From Candidatus Iainarchaeum sp. (GTDB taxonomy: Archaea > Iainarchaeota > Iainarchaeia > Iainarchaeales > JAFGBZ01): 10,750 nucleotides of DNA. The notes under the pieces were generated by a model. The model saw only the letters and a program-made list of their open reading frames with translations, did not search any database and had not been told where the DNA came from. Positions 1 through 6,944 of this stretch are shown here, in pieces; positions within the stretch are counted from its first letter, which is position 1; the number at the start of each line of letters is the position of its first letter. A program made the position numbers and the translations under genes. The DNA lies in the NCBI GenBank assembly GCA_016218635.1, contig JACRDJ010000016.1, positions 1 through 10,750 on the forward strand. Direction: 5' to 3'.

Positions 1-1409
1 CCACCCGGATCGCCACTCAACGCACCCGCAAAAACGGAATTAAAACCATCCAACCGCTCCTGCGGAATCGTTCCACGGGAAACCCTCCGCCCCAAACGCG
101 CCTGAATCAACTTCATCAAATCCGCCAACGGAAAGCGGGCCTGCAGGGAAGGGGCCGGAGAAACGGTTGCAGCAGCATCGTCTCTGGTTGTTTCCCGCGC
201 AGCCGCCAAAGCATCCTGCACGGATGGCCTGCATTTTTCTTCACAGACAAACAGGCCCTGCACGTTCGTGCATCGGTTGCCTCCCAGGGTTTCCAGATGG
301 GAACCGCTAACCCAAAGATCGTATCCTGGAGCATTATTGCAGGAAATGTTTTCTTTCAGGAGAACCGTTCCGGAATCAAAAAGCTTAAACCCGGACCCAT
401 TATTGTTGAAGGCAGTGTTTCCGGAAAGCAAAACCGGGCCACTATTATTGAGAAGATTAAACCCGACGGCGCCGTGGCTGCCCTGCACCCGGTTATTCAT
501 GAGCGTGAGAGACCCTTTGAGCCCATTGACCTGGATTCCGTCATCGAAGCCAGTCAGAACACAGTTTTGAATAGTCAGTGCGGAGGTGGAGTAGAGCGGT
601 CCGGCGAAGGCTGAAATGCCGTGGAGGGTTTCGGAAACGGATTCCAGCACGGTTCCCGGGTTACAGATCAGTGTAAGCGGGCCATCAATCTGGTTTAGCA
701 GGATTTCAACCGCAGAGCCGGAAGCATTCTTTCCGCAGGAAATGTTTCCCAGATAACGGGTCCCGCTCTGGGTGAGAACGACTCCGCAGGTGGTGATTGG
801 ATTCGCAGGATCGTTTCCCGGAAAAGAGGCGGGAAGAGGGGCCGGATGGGCGGCCTCATAGGAGCGGAATTTTTTGTCCAGACCCGAAAAAAGCGGCGAA
901 CGGAAATTGATTTTGATACCGTAGATCACCAGGACCAGTTGTAGGCCTTGATCAACGGCGAGATCAAATGAAAGTCCGCAAGAGGAATACTGCATTGAAG
1001 TAATGTCATACCCGCTACGGGGAGCCGGAGTGGAATAGGATGGAGGACCACAGGGACCATTCTCCACTTCCCCTTCACCCAAGGAAGAGCGTGCAAGCAC
1101 GTACGTCGGAGGATGAATGCTGAAAAGAGATTTCTGATTATAGCTCTCGAAGGGAATTATGAATGAAAGCCTGTACGGAGTACCCGAACCGGACTTCAGA
1201 GGAATCTCAATGCGCATTGAACCCGTTCCAGTGGAAGGGAAAGTGAACTCTTTTCCGGAAATCTCCTCCAGGGACACCATTTCAATAATCTTGGCGGAAA
1301 CATTGGTTCCTTCCACCTGAACGGAAATCAGCCCATTATTTTTCCATGCCACTGCACCGGATGCCAGCAGCAGTACCGCCAGCAGGACTCCCAGGAGTTT
1401 CAGATTCAT
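1..1409 (-). CDS. Secreted parallel beta-helix surface protein, partial (C-terminus beyond left edge)
   Basis: Reading the minus strand from ATG at 1409 gives an uninterrupted frame of 469 codons to the window edge, with no stop, so the C-terminus lies outside. Residues 1-21 form a signal peptide (MNLKLLGVLLAVLLLASGAVA, hydrophobic core then small residues). About residues 22-260 are a beta-rich ectodomain with scattered cysteines. About 264-387 show repeated short turns of the right-handed beta-helix (PbH1/NosD-like) kind, with asparagine-rich turns such as NNRVQGS, NNSGPVLLSGN and NNNGSGFKLF. An Ala/Glu-rich linker follows. The protein is probably exported and acts outside the cell, perhaps in the cell envelope or in binding or cleaving polysaccharide; no catalytic residues can be assigned. 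A TATA box lies at 1443-1450. Sure of the coding frame; fold assignment moderate; exact function unknown. Confidence 0.82.
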   Translation of the reverse strand, partial: MNLKLLGVLLAVLLLASGAVAWKNNGLISVQVEGTNVSAKIIEMVSLEEISGKEFTFPSTGTGSMRIEIPLKSGSGTPYRLSFIIPFESYNQKSLFSIHPPTYVLARSSLGEGEVENGPCGPPSYSTPAPRSGYDITSMQYSSCGLSFDLAVDQGLQLVLVIYGIKINFRSPLFSGLDKKFRSYEAAHPAPLPASFPGNDPANPITTCGVVLTQSGTRYLGNISCGKNASGSAVEILLNQIDGPLTLICNPGTVLESVSETLHGISAFAGPLYSTSALTIQNCVLTGFDDGIQVNGLKGSLTLMNNRVQGSHGAVGFNLLNNSGPVLLSGNTAFNNNGSGFKLFDSGTVLLKENISCNNAPGYDLWVSGSHLETLGGNRCTNVQGLFVCEEKCRPSVQDALAAARETTRDDAAATVSPAPSLQARFPLADLMKLIQARLGRRVSRGTIPQERLDGFNSVFAGALSGDPG

Positions 1410-1442
1410 GAACACCAACCCAATAGATTAACGCACAGGAAC

Positions 1443-1450
1443 CATATAAA
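1443..1450 (-). promoter_or_regulatory. TATA box of the beta-helix gene
   Basis: On the minus strand the sequence TTTATATG ends about 33 nt before the ATG at 1409. Archaeal transcription starts about 26 nt past the box centre, near 1421, which would leave a leader of roughly 12 nt containing GGTG, a partial Shine-Dalgarno match. Confidence 0.55.
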
Positions 1451-1463
1451 CGCAACGGAGTCT

Positions 1464-1589
1464 TTATGCCGGCCCGCAGAGCAGGGAATCAACAACCGCC
1501 CGCGCCATTCCCGCCTGAAAGGAATCAAACGAATAATCCGGAAACTTCGCACGGCAGGCATCCGCGCACCCGAAAACAAAACGGAAGCA
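1464..1589 (-). pseudogene. C-terminal remnant of a paralogue of the cysteine-rich surface protein
   Basis: Between in-frame stops, the minus strand encodes about 41 residues with no start codon context. They match the C-terminus of the protein at 2865-3812: both contain CADACRAKFPDY followed by FDSFQAG, then ARA, a terminal cysteine and a stop in the same frame. The nucleotide match is close for 67 positions (see the repeat at 1508-1574) and fades on both sides. It is best read as the tail of a former full-length paralogue, or as the product of a duplication event, stranded next to the ATPase gene. It is unlikely to make protein. Confidence 0.7.
1508..1574. repeat. Direct repeat copy 1 flanking the ATPase gene
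   Basis: Positions 1508-1574 match 2915-2981 in the same orientation at a constant offset of 1407 nt. By eye the only differences are at 1532, 1545 and 1570, giving 64 of 67 identical. The match weakens outside this block. The repeat encodes part of the cysteine-rich tail on the minus strand. Confidence 0.85.
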
Positions 1590-1611
1590 TTAAATATCGG
1601 TTAGACCATTA

Positions 1612-1619
1612 TTTATACT
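1612..1619 (+). promoter_or_regulatory. TATA box of the AAA/DUF4143 ATPase
   Basis: TTTATACT is centred about 31 nt before the ATG at 1647. A start of transcription near 1640-1645 would give an almost leaderless message. It would also exclude the in-frame TTG at 1638, which would lie at or before the transcription start. Confidence 0.5.
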
Positions 1620-1646
1620 ATTGAAATTTTAGCAGGGTTGAAATAT

Positions 1647-2852
1647 ATGTACGTGACGCGTTTTCTGGAGAAAGAACTCCGGGAGTACATGGAGAAACCG
1701 GAAATTCTGGCCATTCTGGGGCCACGGCAGGCCGGAAAGACCACGCTGATGGAGCATCTTTTTTCCTCGCTTCAGAACGCCCAGTTCATCAGTTTTGAGG
1801 ACCGGCAGACGCTGGAGTTATTCAGCGAAGACGTCAAATCATTTGCTGAACTCTACGTAAAGCCATACCAGTACCTTTTCATTGATGAATTTCAGTATGC
1901 GTCCGAAGGGGGAAAAAACCTGAAATACATTTATGACCATCATAAAACCAAACTCATTATTTCAGGCTCTTCGGCTACGGGCCTCTCCATTCACGGAATC
2001 CGTTATCTGACGGGCAGGATTCTTGCTTTTCAGTTGGACCCGTTTTCTTTTGAAGAATACCTTGCGTTCAAAGAACCCGCCATTTATCCAGGCATTTATG
2101 CGCAATCCGCACTTTCACCCCCCATCATAGACCGGATTATGCCCCATTTCAATGAGTTCTGCGTGTTCGGAGGGTATCCCCGGGTAGTGCTGGCGAAGAC
2201 TCCTGAAGAAAAACAGACCGTCCTGAAAAATATTTATAACACCTATTTTCTTAAAGAAGTCAGGGAAATACTTAACCTGCCCAAGGACCATCAGCTCAGT
2301 AAGCTCATTTCGGCACTGGCCCTTCAAATCGGCAACATAGTGAACTATAATGAACTGTGCAGCATCAGCGGGTTTGGATACAAGGAACTGCTGAACTACC
2401 TCAACATCCTGGAAAAAACATTTATCATCGCCAAAAGCACCCCGTTTCACACCAACAAGCGGACCGAACTGGTAAAAACACCAAAAATGTTCTTTTACGA
2501 CAGCGGGTTACGCAATACCGTAATCCGGGACTTTCAGCCCATCGAAAGAAGAACCGACAAAGGAATGCTCTACGAAAATTTTGTGGCCAGTGAGCTCATC
2601 AAAAAACAATATCCGCTGAAATACTGGCGCACCAAGGCCAAAGCCGAAGTGGATTTCATCGTGGAAAACAACGGAAAAACAATTCCGGTGGAAGTCAAAT
2701 CACACCTGGCCGAACCCAAAACAGGAAAATCAATGGCCAGCTTCAATGAAAAATACTCCTCCGAAAAAGCAATCATATTATCCGAAAAGCTCTCGGTTCA
2801 AAAAGACCACATTAAATTCTGTCCCATATTCCGAATTGGAAAAGAAATATAA
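1647..2852 (+). CDS. AAA_14/DUF4143 family ATPase
   Basis: A 401-residue protein of the AAA_14 plus DUF4143 type common in archaea and bacteria. Counting from ATG 1647: Walker A GPRQAGKT at 25-32; Walker B LFIDE at 77-81 followed by FQY; a sensor-like LIISGSSA at 103-110; TGR near 122. A winged-helix-like stretch covers about 215-270. The C-terminal DUF4143 part has AEVDFIV near 333-339 and PVEVK near 347-351, the D...ExK arrangement of PD-(D/E)XK nuclease folds. Cellular function of the family is poorly defined; links to mobile elements and toxin-like systems have been suggested. TTG at 1638 is a possible but less likely start. The gene looks AT-richer than its neighbours, stands alone on its strand, and is bracketed by a direct repeat, all of which suggest acquisition. 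Confidence 0.9.
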   Translation: MYVTRFLEKELREYMEKPEILAILGPRQAGKTTLMEHLFSSLQNAQFISFEDRQTLELFSEDVKSFAELYVKPYQYLFIDEFQYASEGGKNLKYIYDHHKTKLIISGSSATGLSIHGIRYLTGRILAFQLDPFSFEEYLAFKEPAIYPGIYAQSALSPPIIDRIMPHFNEFCVFGGYPRVVLAKTPEEKQTVLKNIYNTYFLKEVREILNLPKDHQLSKLISALALQIGNIVNYNELCSISGFGYKELLNYLNILEKTFIIAKSTPFHTNKRTELVKTPKMFFYDSGLRNTVIRDFQPIERRTDKGMLYENFVASELIKKQYPLKYWRTKAKAEVDFIVENNGKTIPVEVKSHLAEPKTGKSMASFNEKYSSEKAIILSEKLSVQKDHIKFCPIFRIGKEI

Positions 2853-2864
2853 GAAGCCAGCGCA

Positions 2865-3812
2865 TCAACCAGCCGCTTCCACGCAGAAGGATTCACTCAC
2901 ACCCGCCCGTGCGGTTCCCGCCTGAAAGGAATCAAACGGATAATCCGGAAATTTCGCACGGCAGGCATCCGCGCACTCGAATGCGAACCGGCAGTCCGAA
3001 CACACGCAGTCCACCGTGCACTGACCGCCATCCTCGGTTGGGGCATTCAATGAAACCGCCGAGCACTCCGAGAGCCGGGAACGGACAGTCTGCACGGAAA
3101 GCGTTCTGGAATCCATTCCCGCATCCAGTCCCAGCGCGGTTAACTGAACGGAAAAACTGCCCGCATCCTCAACGGAAAGCGGGAAACGAAATTCTTTTTC
3201 TTCTCCGGGCATTAGATTCACATCCTGCGAGAATTCGTTCACGGAGTACGGCTGCAGGCGTTTCACCCCGTTCTGCACGGACTCAAAAAAAGTCTGAGTG
3301 CCCACATTCACGTCCACCGCTTTAAGAGGACCCTCGTTCACCAGCACGGCCGAAAATTCCAGCGGCCCCTCCGCCACATCCGTTTGGGTTTCATCCATCA
3401 AACGGAATTCCTTCCATCGCACCTGGGCCGGCGGCTGACCCCAGTACACGGTGCATTCATCGAGTGCAAAGCGGGAAATGCATCGGACGGAAACGGGAAC
3501 GGAACGGGATTTCTTCACGAAAACCAAGTCCGCGCGCGCATCCAGCTGGTCGGGCGTGCAGTAATTAAGTGCATTGCATGAAAATCGGACGGAACGCGAA
3601 GCAGTTTTCAGGGATTTGGATGCCAGCACGAAACCCTCCTGCAGGTCCGCCTTAAACGAATCCGTTTTGCCCAACGAGAGTTCCGCGGAATCCAGGCGGG
3701 ATTTCAATAACACCACCGGGTCCGGGGAAGGAAACAGAAATAAAGAACCCATCAGCCATAAAACCGCCAGCGCCACGGCGGCAAATACCACGAGCCGGAA
3801 AGGCGAATCCAT
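2865..3812 (-). CDS. Membrane-anchored cysteine-rich surface protein, function unknown
   Basis: 315 residues. Residues 5-28 are one hydrophobic helix (signal anchor) and the remainder should be outside the cell. Roughly 145-245 reads like an Ig-like/CARDB-type beta-sandwich, with SAVLVNEGPLKAVDVNVGT and later LMPGEEKEFRFPLSV, as in cell-surface adhesion modules. The C-terminal 69 residues hold eight cysteines (250, 265, 269, 271, 274, 280, 284, 310), probably disulfide-bonded. The start is preceded by GGGAGG about 10 nt upstream, a good Shine-Dalgarno site inside the preceding gene. The gene lies 3 nt after the 76-residue membrane protein, so it is the last member of the ligase operon. It converges on the ATPase gene with 12 nt between. 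I do not recognise a named family for the whole protein. Confidence 0.85.
   Translation of the reverse strand: MDSPFRLVVFAAVALAVLWLMGSLFLFPSPDPVVLLKSRLDSAELSLGKTDSFKADLQEGFVLASKSLKTASRSVRFSCNALNYCTPDQLDARADLVFVKKSRSVPVSVRCISRFALDECTVYWGQPPAQVRWKEFRLMDETQTDVAEGPLEFSAVLVNEGPLKAVDVNVGTQTFFESVQNGVKRLQPYSVNEFSQDVNLMPGEEKEFRFPLSVEDAGSFSVQLTALGLDAGMDSRTLSVQTVRSRLSECSAVSLNAPTEDGGQCTVDCVCSDCRFAFECADACRAKFPDYPFDSFQAGTARAGVSESFCVEAAG
2915..2981. repeat. Direct repeat copy 2, within the cysteine-rich protein gene
   Basis: Partner of 1508-1574. This copy lies in the intact gene and encodes approximately residues 278-300 (FECADACRAKF onward), so it is the probable source of the duplicated sequence. Confidence 0.85.
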
Positions 3813-3815
3813 TCC

Positions 3816-4046
3816 TTACCGCCTCCCCTTGGGAAAAAAGGCATGCAGCTCCCATTTCAGGAGTTTTTTAAGCACCCAGCCGACGGCGAAAACCAAAGTG
3901 GTGATGACCAATAAGTCCTCCCAGTGGCTGGCTTTGAAAAAATAATCCTTCAGCGGACCCGACCACTGGTAAAAAAGAAAAATAATGTAAACCACGAACG
4001 CAAACGAAGCCAGGGCCAACGCCAGCTTAAGCCACCCCGCACTCAT
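3816..4046 (-). CDS. Small two-helix membrane protein
   Basis: 76 residues with two predicted transmembrane segments (about 5-27 and 44-60) and a basic C-terminus ending FPKGRR. The ATG overlaps the ligase stop codon as ATGA (4043-4046), so it is translationally coupled to the ligase, and the next gene starts 3 nt after its stop. No family recognised. Its position suggests it is co-expressed with the surface protein downstream rather than being a ligase partner. Coding status rests on this tight spacing and on the clear hydrophobic pattern. Confidence 0.75.
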   Translation of the reverse strand: MSAGWLKLALALASFAFVVYIIFLFYQWSGPLKDYFFKASHWEDLLVITTLVFAVGWVLKKLLKWELHAFFPKGRR

Positions 4047-5881
4047 GCATTCTTCCCCCGCTGGCGTTCAAAGAGCTTCAATAACTCCGTTTCCGTGGTG
4101 GCATCCGCGGCATCCTTGTCCCGACGGAAAGAAACCATGCGCGGAAAACGCAAAGCCAATCCCCCTTCCGCGGAGGCTCCGGCCGCATGCACGGGCGAAC
4201 GCGTAATTTCATCTGCCACCACTTCAATCACGTATTTGGGTTCCACCCACACGTCCGCATCCATGCCGGACTCCACATTAAAGGGCTTATGGGGAAGCAT
4301 ACTGGCGGAAAGCAGTTGCTCGAGTTCCGCCAGCTGTTCCTCGCTTAAACCCGTCCCGATCTTGGCCACGGATTTGAACGAACCGTTTTCTTCATCGTAA
4401 ACGGCGGTCAGCAGGGCTCCCACCCCAAACTGGGTCCGCTTGCCCTTGCCCTTATCATATCCCACAATCACCACATCCACTGAATCATTCAACCCCGATT
4501 TATAGCTTTTCTTGAGTTTCACCCACGCAAACTTCCGCGCCCCCGCAATGTAGGGCGCATTAAGGTCCTTGGCAATGATTCCCTCCAGCCCTTCCTGAAT
4601 GCAGAAATCAAAAAAAACATCCAGCTCCACCGGCGAATGCGCCACAATGAATTCAGAGGGCTTCAGGCGTTCTCCGGAACCAATAAGGGACTCCAGCCGC
4701 TGCCGGCGTTCGGAAAACGGCAACCCCATCAGGTTCTCGGATTCAATCAAGACCACATCAAACGCATACAGCGTCAACGGAAACTCCTTGGCCTTCTCGC
4801 CCACCCCATACTTGCGCTTGCGCTGAATGGTAACCTGAAAAGGGTAAAATTTCTGTTCCGCTTCATTGAAGGCCAGGGCCTCCCCTTCCAGAATCACCCG
4901 ACTGGCTTTCACCTGCGAGCGCACGCCTTCCACGATCTCCGGAAACATGTCCGTCATGTCCTCCATCCGCCGGGAAAAAATCCACACCCGCCCGCCGTCC
5001 TTGTGAACCGCCAAACGCAATCCATCGTATTTTGCTTCCACGGCACAAGGGCCCAGCTTTTCAAGGATTTCCTGCGAAGAAGGAAGGCGTTCAGCCAGCG
5101 TGGGCCGGAACGGAATTCCCGGAACCAACGAAATGCCCTCCAGCCCCTTCAATCCCTTCTGACGCAGAGTAAGCGCCAAAAAACCCAGGTCCGGATGCAG
5201 GTTGAACTTTTCCTCAATCCGCGAACGCAATAGCTGCTTGAGCCGCAGGGAACGCTCTTCCGCCCGCTTCTCCTCTTTTTTTTCCTTCAGCCCCGACTCC
5301 ATTTCATGCATTTCCTGGGGATGCGCGCGCGCAAACTCATCCGAATACAGAACGGCCAGCGCATCCAGAATGGTGGGGTCTCCGACCCCCAGACGCGTAC
5401 TGCCCAGCACAATGCGGGAAATGAATTTGGATTCCAGCGGAGTCGAGGAATTCAGCAGTTCCGCCAGGGTGCGCAGTTTCACTTCCTGGCTTCCATGCCC
5501 TTTGGCGGAAGCAACGCGTTCAAGCAATTCGTGCACGTGGTTGAGCGAAAATTTCTCGGAAAAAAGCGAGCGCTGCTTTCGCGCATTCATGAGTCCCTCA
5601 ATCACCAGCCCCAAATCCCCGGATTTTTTAAAGCGGGCCACAACCTCTTCCTCCGAGTAACCGGTGGCCAGCGCAAACGCATCCATCACCAGGTTCTCCC
5701 CCAGCCCCAAATCAATGCCCTCAAAATCTGGGGCCAGCTTTCCTTCCAGCAAATACACCATGGCCCGCACAGAATCCGCCGGAGCTTCCTTAAATGCCCC
5801 AACCAGCAACTCCGTCATTTCCAGCCGCGAAGACACCTTCTCCAGAGAATCAAACAACTCCGCCAAACGGGCAAAATCCAT
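4043..5881 (-). CDS. lig: ATP-dependent DNA ligase
   Basis: 612 residues. Seals nicks in duplex DNA in replication and repair through an enzyme-AMP intermediate formed with ATP. Residues 1-250 are the DNA-binding domain, with SGDLG at 87-91 and LGVGDPTILDAL at 164-174. Motif I is EAKYDGLR at 282-289 with catalytic Lys284. Motif III is YAFDVV at 372-377, motif IV EGIIAKDL at 433-440 and motif V WVKLKK at 453-458. The OB-fold ends with RFPRMVSFRRDK at 578-589, the motif VI region. A charged Glu/Lys stretch at about 186-215 looks like an insertion against the usual archaeal enzyme. ATTAAAAG at 5903-5910 would place transcription start at or next to the ATG. It is the first gene of an operon with the two membrane proteins. 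Confidence 0.97.
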   Translation of the reverse strand: MDFARLAELFDSLEKVSSRLEMTELLVGAFKEAPADSVRAMVYLLEGKLAPDFEGIDLGLGENLVMDAFALATGYSEEEVVARFKKSGDLGLVIEGLMNARKQRSLFSEKFSLNHVHELLERVASAKGHGSQEVKLRTLAELLNSSTPLESKFISRIVLGSTRLGVGDPTILDALAVLYSDEFARAHPQEMHEMESGLKEKKEEKRAEERSLRLKQLLRSRIEEKFNLHPDLGFLALTLRQKGLKGLEGISLVPGIPFRPTLAERLPSSQEILEKLGPCAVEAKYDGLRLAVHKDGGRVWIFSRRMEDMTDMFPEIVEGVRSQVKASRVILEGEALAFNEAEQKFYPFQVTIQRKRKYGVGEKAKEFPLTLYAFDVVLIESENLMGLPFSERRQRLESLIGSGERLKPSEFIVAHSPVELDVFFDFCIQEGLEGIIAKDLNAPYIAGARKFAWVKLKKSYKSGLNDSVDVVIVGYDKGKGKRTQFGVGALLTAVYDEENGSFKSVAKIGTGLSEEQLAELEQLLSASMLPHKPFNVESGMDADVWVEPKYVIEVVADEITRSPVHAAGASAEGGLALRFPRMVSFRRDKDAADATTETELLKLFERQRGKNA

Positions 5882-5902
5882 GCAATAAATGGCTTTTTAG
5901 TT

Positions 5903-5910
5903 CTTTTAAT
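5903..5910 (-). promoter_or_regulatory. TATA box of the ligase operon
   Basis: ATTAAAAG on the minus strand is centred about 25 nt before the ligase ATG at 5881. No Shine-Dalgarno sequence lies between, which fits a leaderless transcript. Confidence 0.5.
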
Positions 5911-5954
5911 CCCTATCGTATGAATCCCCTTAAGCGGCCCTCAAATCCCATTCG

Positions 5955-5962
5955 TTTAAAAA
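5955..5962 (+). promoter_or_regulatory. TATA box of the polytopic membrane protein gene
   Basis: TTTAAAAA is centred about 28 nt before ATG 5986, again predicting a leaderless message. Together with 5903-5910 it forms a compact divergent promoter pair in a 104-nt spacer. Confidence 0.5.
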
Positions 5963-5985
5963 AACCCTCAAAGCCATATTAGTCT

Positions 5986-6450
5986 ATGGGAGACATTCTG
6001 CTGCCCGCACTCGACCCCGCCGGCATCGTCGGATTCTTCATCCACATGTTTTCCGTCATCATCGGCGGGTTCTTCACCATTCCCTCCGGCGGATTCCTGG
6101 AAATCATCCTGTGGATATGGGACATATTCATTTTCCTGGCGGCCACCAAATGGGTCATTGAATCCAAGAACGCCATTGAAGGAGCACTTCATTTCTTCAT
6201 CTACCTTTCATTCTACTCCATCGCATTCTCCATCCATAACCTGTTCATTGGCCCGGTTCTGATAGTGGCGTTCATTTCCCTTTTCGACATTCACGGCGTA
6301 TTCAAGAAAGAGGTGACCGTGCCCATTCTGCTGCTGGTGCTGCTGATCCCCAAGGACAATCCGCTACTCTACATCCTTTCCCTGACCGTCTTCATTGTAT
6401 TAACCGCATTCTTTGTCATGGGCGTCCTCTTCCCGCCCCCCAAAGAATGA
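5986..6450 (+). CDS. Polytopic membrane protein, function unknown
   Basis: 154 residues, strongly hydrophobic, with about five or six membrane segments (near 13-32, 37-55, 66-83, 87-102, 109-122 and 126-149) and short polar loops such as ESKNAIEG and DIHGVFKKE. It has no recognisable catalytic motif and I cannot name a family. It is monocistronic: a TATA box lies 28 nt upstream and the next feature downstream is another TATA box at 6452. Divergent from the ligase, with no evident functional link. Confidence 0.8.
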   Translation: MGDILLPALDPAGIVGFFIHMFSVIIGGFFTIPSGGFLEIILWIWDIFIFLAATKWVIESKNAIEGALHFFIYLSFYSIAFSIHNLFIGPVLIVAFISLFDIHGVFKKEVTVPILLLVLLIPKDNPLLYILSLTVFIVLTAFFVMGVLFPPPKE

Positions 6451-6451
6451 G

Positions 6452-6459
6452 TTTAAAAG
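6452..6459 (+). promoter_or_regulatory. TATA box for a possible non-coding/tRNA-Pro transcript
   Basis: TTTAAAAG directly follows the stop codon of the membrane protein. A transcription start near 6481-6484 would precede the hairpin units and tRNA-Pro(UGG). No TATA-like sequence is visible at the usual distance from the tRNA itself, because a GC-rich hairpin occupies that position. The tRNA may therefore be processed from this longer transcript. Confidence 0.4.
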
Positions 6460-6502
6460 AACCGCAAGAGCAAATTCTTAATGCGCACACGATTAACCGA
6501 AG

Positions 6503-6668
6503 CCGAGTACGGTCCCTGCGAAGCAGGGGCCCTCTGTACCGGCGATCGAAAGCGCCGCAGTTGAGAAAGCCCCGCCGAAGGGGATCCGCCGTTGCCGCCT
6601 GACGACGGATGAGGCGAAGCAAAGTCCCGCGGAGCGGGGCTCTCGTTTCCGCCTGGCGAAACAGGCGT
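6503..6668 (+). repeat. Three tandem ~55-nt double-hairpin units (candidate structured RNA)
   Basis: Six stem-loops follow each other almost without gaps. First hairpins: 6511-6531 (GGTCCCTGC-GAA-GCAGGGGCC), 6570-6583 (CCCC-GCCGAA-GGGG) and 6623-6641 (AGTCCCGC-GGA-GCGGGGCT). Second hairpins: 6541-6556 (GGCG...CGCC), 6584-6610 (ATCCG-C-CGT paired with ACG-A-CGGAT) and 6650-6667 (CGCCTG-GCGAAA-CAGGCG). The G(T/C)CCC element recurs at 6512, 6569 and 6624. CGTTGCCGCCTGACG at 6590 matches CGTTTCCGCCTGGCG at 6644 at 13 of 15 positions. The last stem ends 1 nt before the tRNA. It could be a non-coding RNA, a tRNA leader, or a decayed mobile-element array; on the minus strand the loops read as UUCG-type. 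No known RNA family recognised. Confidence 0.6.
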
Positions 6669-6741
6669 GGGACCGTAGTCTAGCCTGGTAGGATAGAAGC
6701 TTTGGGAGCTTCAGACCCCGGTTCAAATCCGGGCGGTCTCA
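6669..6741 (+). tRNA. tRNA-Pro (anticodon UGG)
   Basis: Full cloverleaf of 73 nt. The acceptor stem GGGACCG pairs with CGGTCTC (one G-U) and the discriminator base is A6741. The D arm begins TAGTCT and has the GG of the D loop. The anticodon stem is GAAGC/GCTTC with loop TTTGGGA, giving anticodon TGG. The T arm is CCCGG-TTCAAAT-CCGGG. There is no intron and no encoded CCA, as usual in archaea. It reads CCA and, with a U34 modification, other CCN codons. Confidence 0.95.
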
Positions 6742-6758
6742 TTCCGAACCCCGGCATC

Positions 6759-6856
6759 CGGAAAACCTTGTTTTCCGAGTGCCCCGATTTGAAGTTGCAG
6801 GTGAACCTTGTTTACCGCACCTACGAATCCGAATGGATTCGTCCGGTCCTCCGGAC
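6759..6856 (+). repeat. Four consecutive perfect or near-perfect hairpins downstream of tRNA-Pro(UGG)
   Basis: 6759-6777 is CGGAAAAC-CTT-GTTTTCCG. 6800-6816 is GGTGAAC-CTT-GTTTACC with one G-U. 6824-6841 is CGAATCC-GAAT-GGATTCG. 6841-6856 is GTCCGG-TCCT-CCGGAC. The first two share the core AACCTTGTTT at 6764 and 6804, 40 nt apart. The first could help end the tRNA transcript, but no oligo-T follows. No open frame of note and no match to a known RNA family. A weaker stem AAGAAT/ATTCTT lies at 6868-6893. Confidence 0.55.
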
Positions 6857-6944
6857 CCACCCCCACTAAGAATAGAATGGAAAAATGATTCTTCCGTAAA
6901 CAAACATTCACAAAGAAACCGACAGGACAAAACCGAACTAATTC

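Noticed and set aside
1638..1646. TTG start for the ATPase, three codons upstream of the ATG
   Set aside because: The TATA box at 1612-1619 predicts transcription start near or after this TTG, and the ATG at 1647 gives a good leaderless start.
4637..5233. 198-codon open frame on the plus strand within the ligase gene
   Set aside because: It is antisense to conserved ligase motifs, with a composition typical of a shadow frame and no promoter or family signal.
6503..6668. CRISPR array
   Set aside because: Units are imperfect throughout, with no identical repeat separated by unique spacers, and no cas genes are present.
6503..6668. RNase P RNA or SRP RNA gene
   Set aside because: The conserved RNase P core blocks and the SRP helix 8 sequence are not recognisable, and the tandem duplication does not fit either.
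6416..6726. Two minus-strand open frames across the hairpin array and tRNA
   Set aside because: They overlap a clear tRNA gene and GC-rich stems that keep frames open by chance; the peptides are Arg/Cys-rich without family features.
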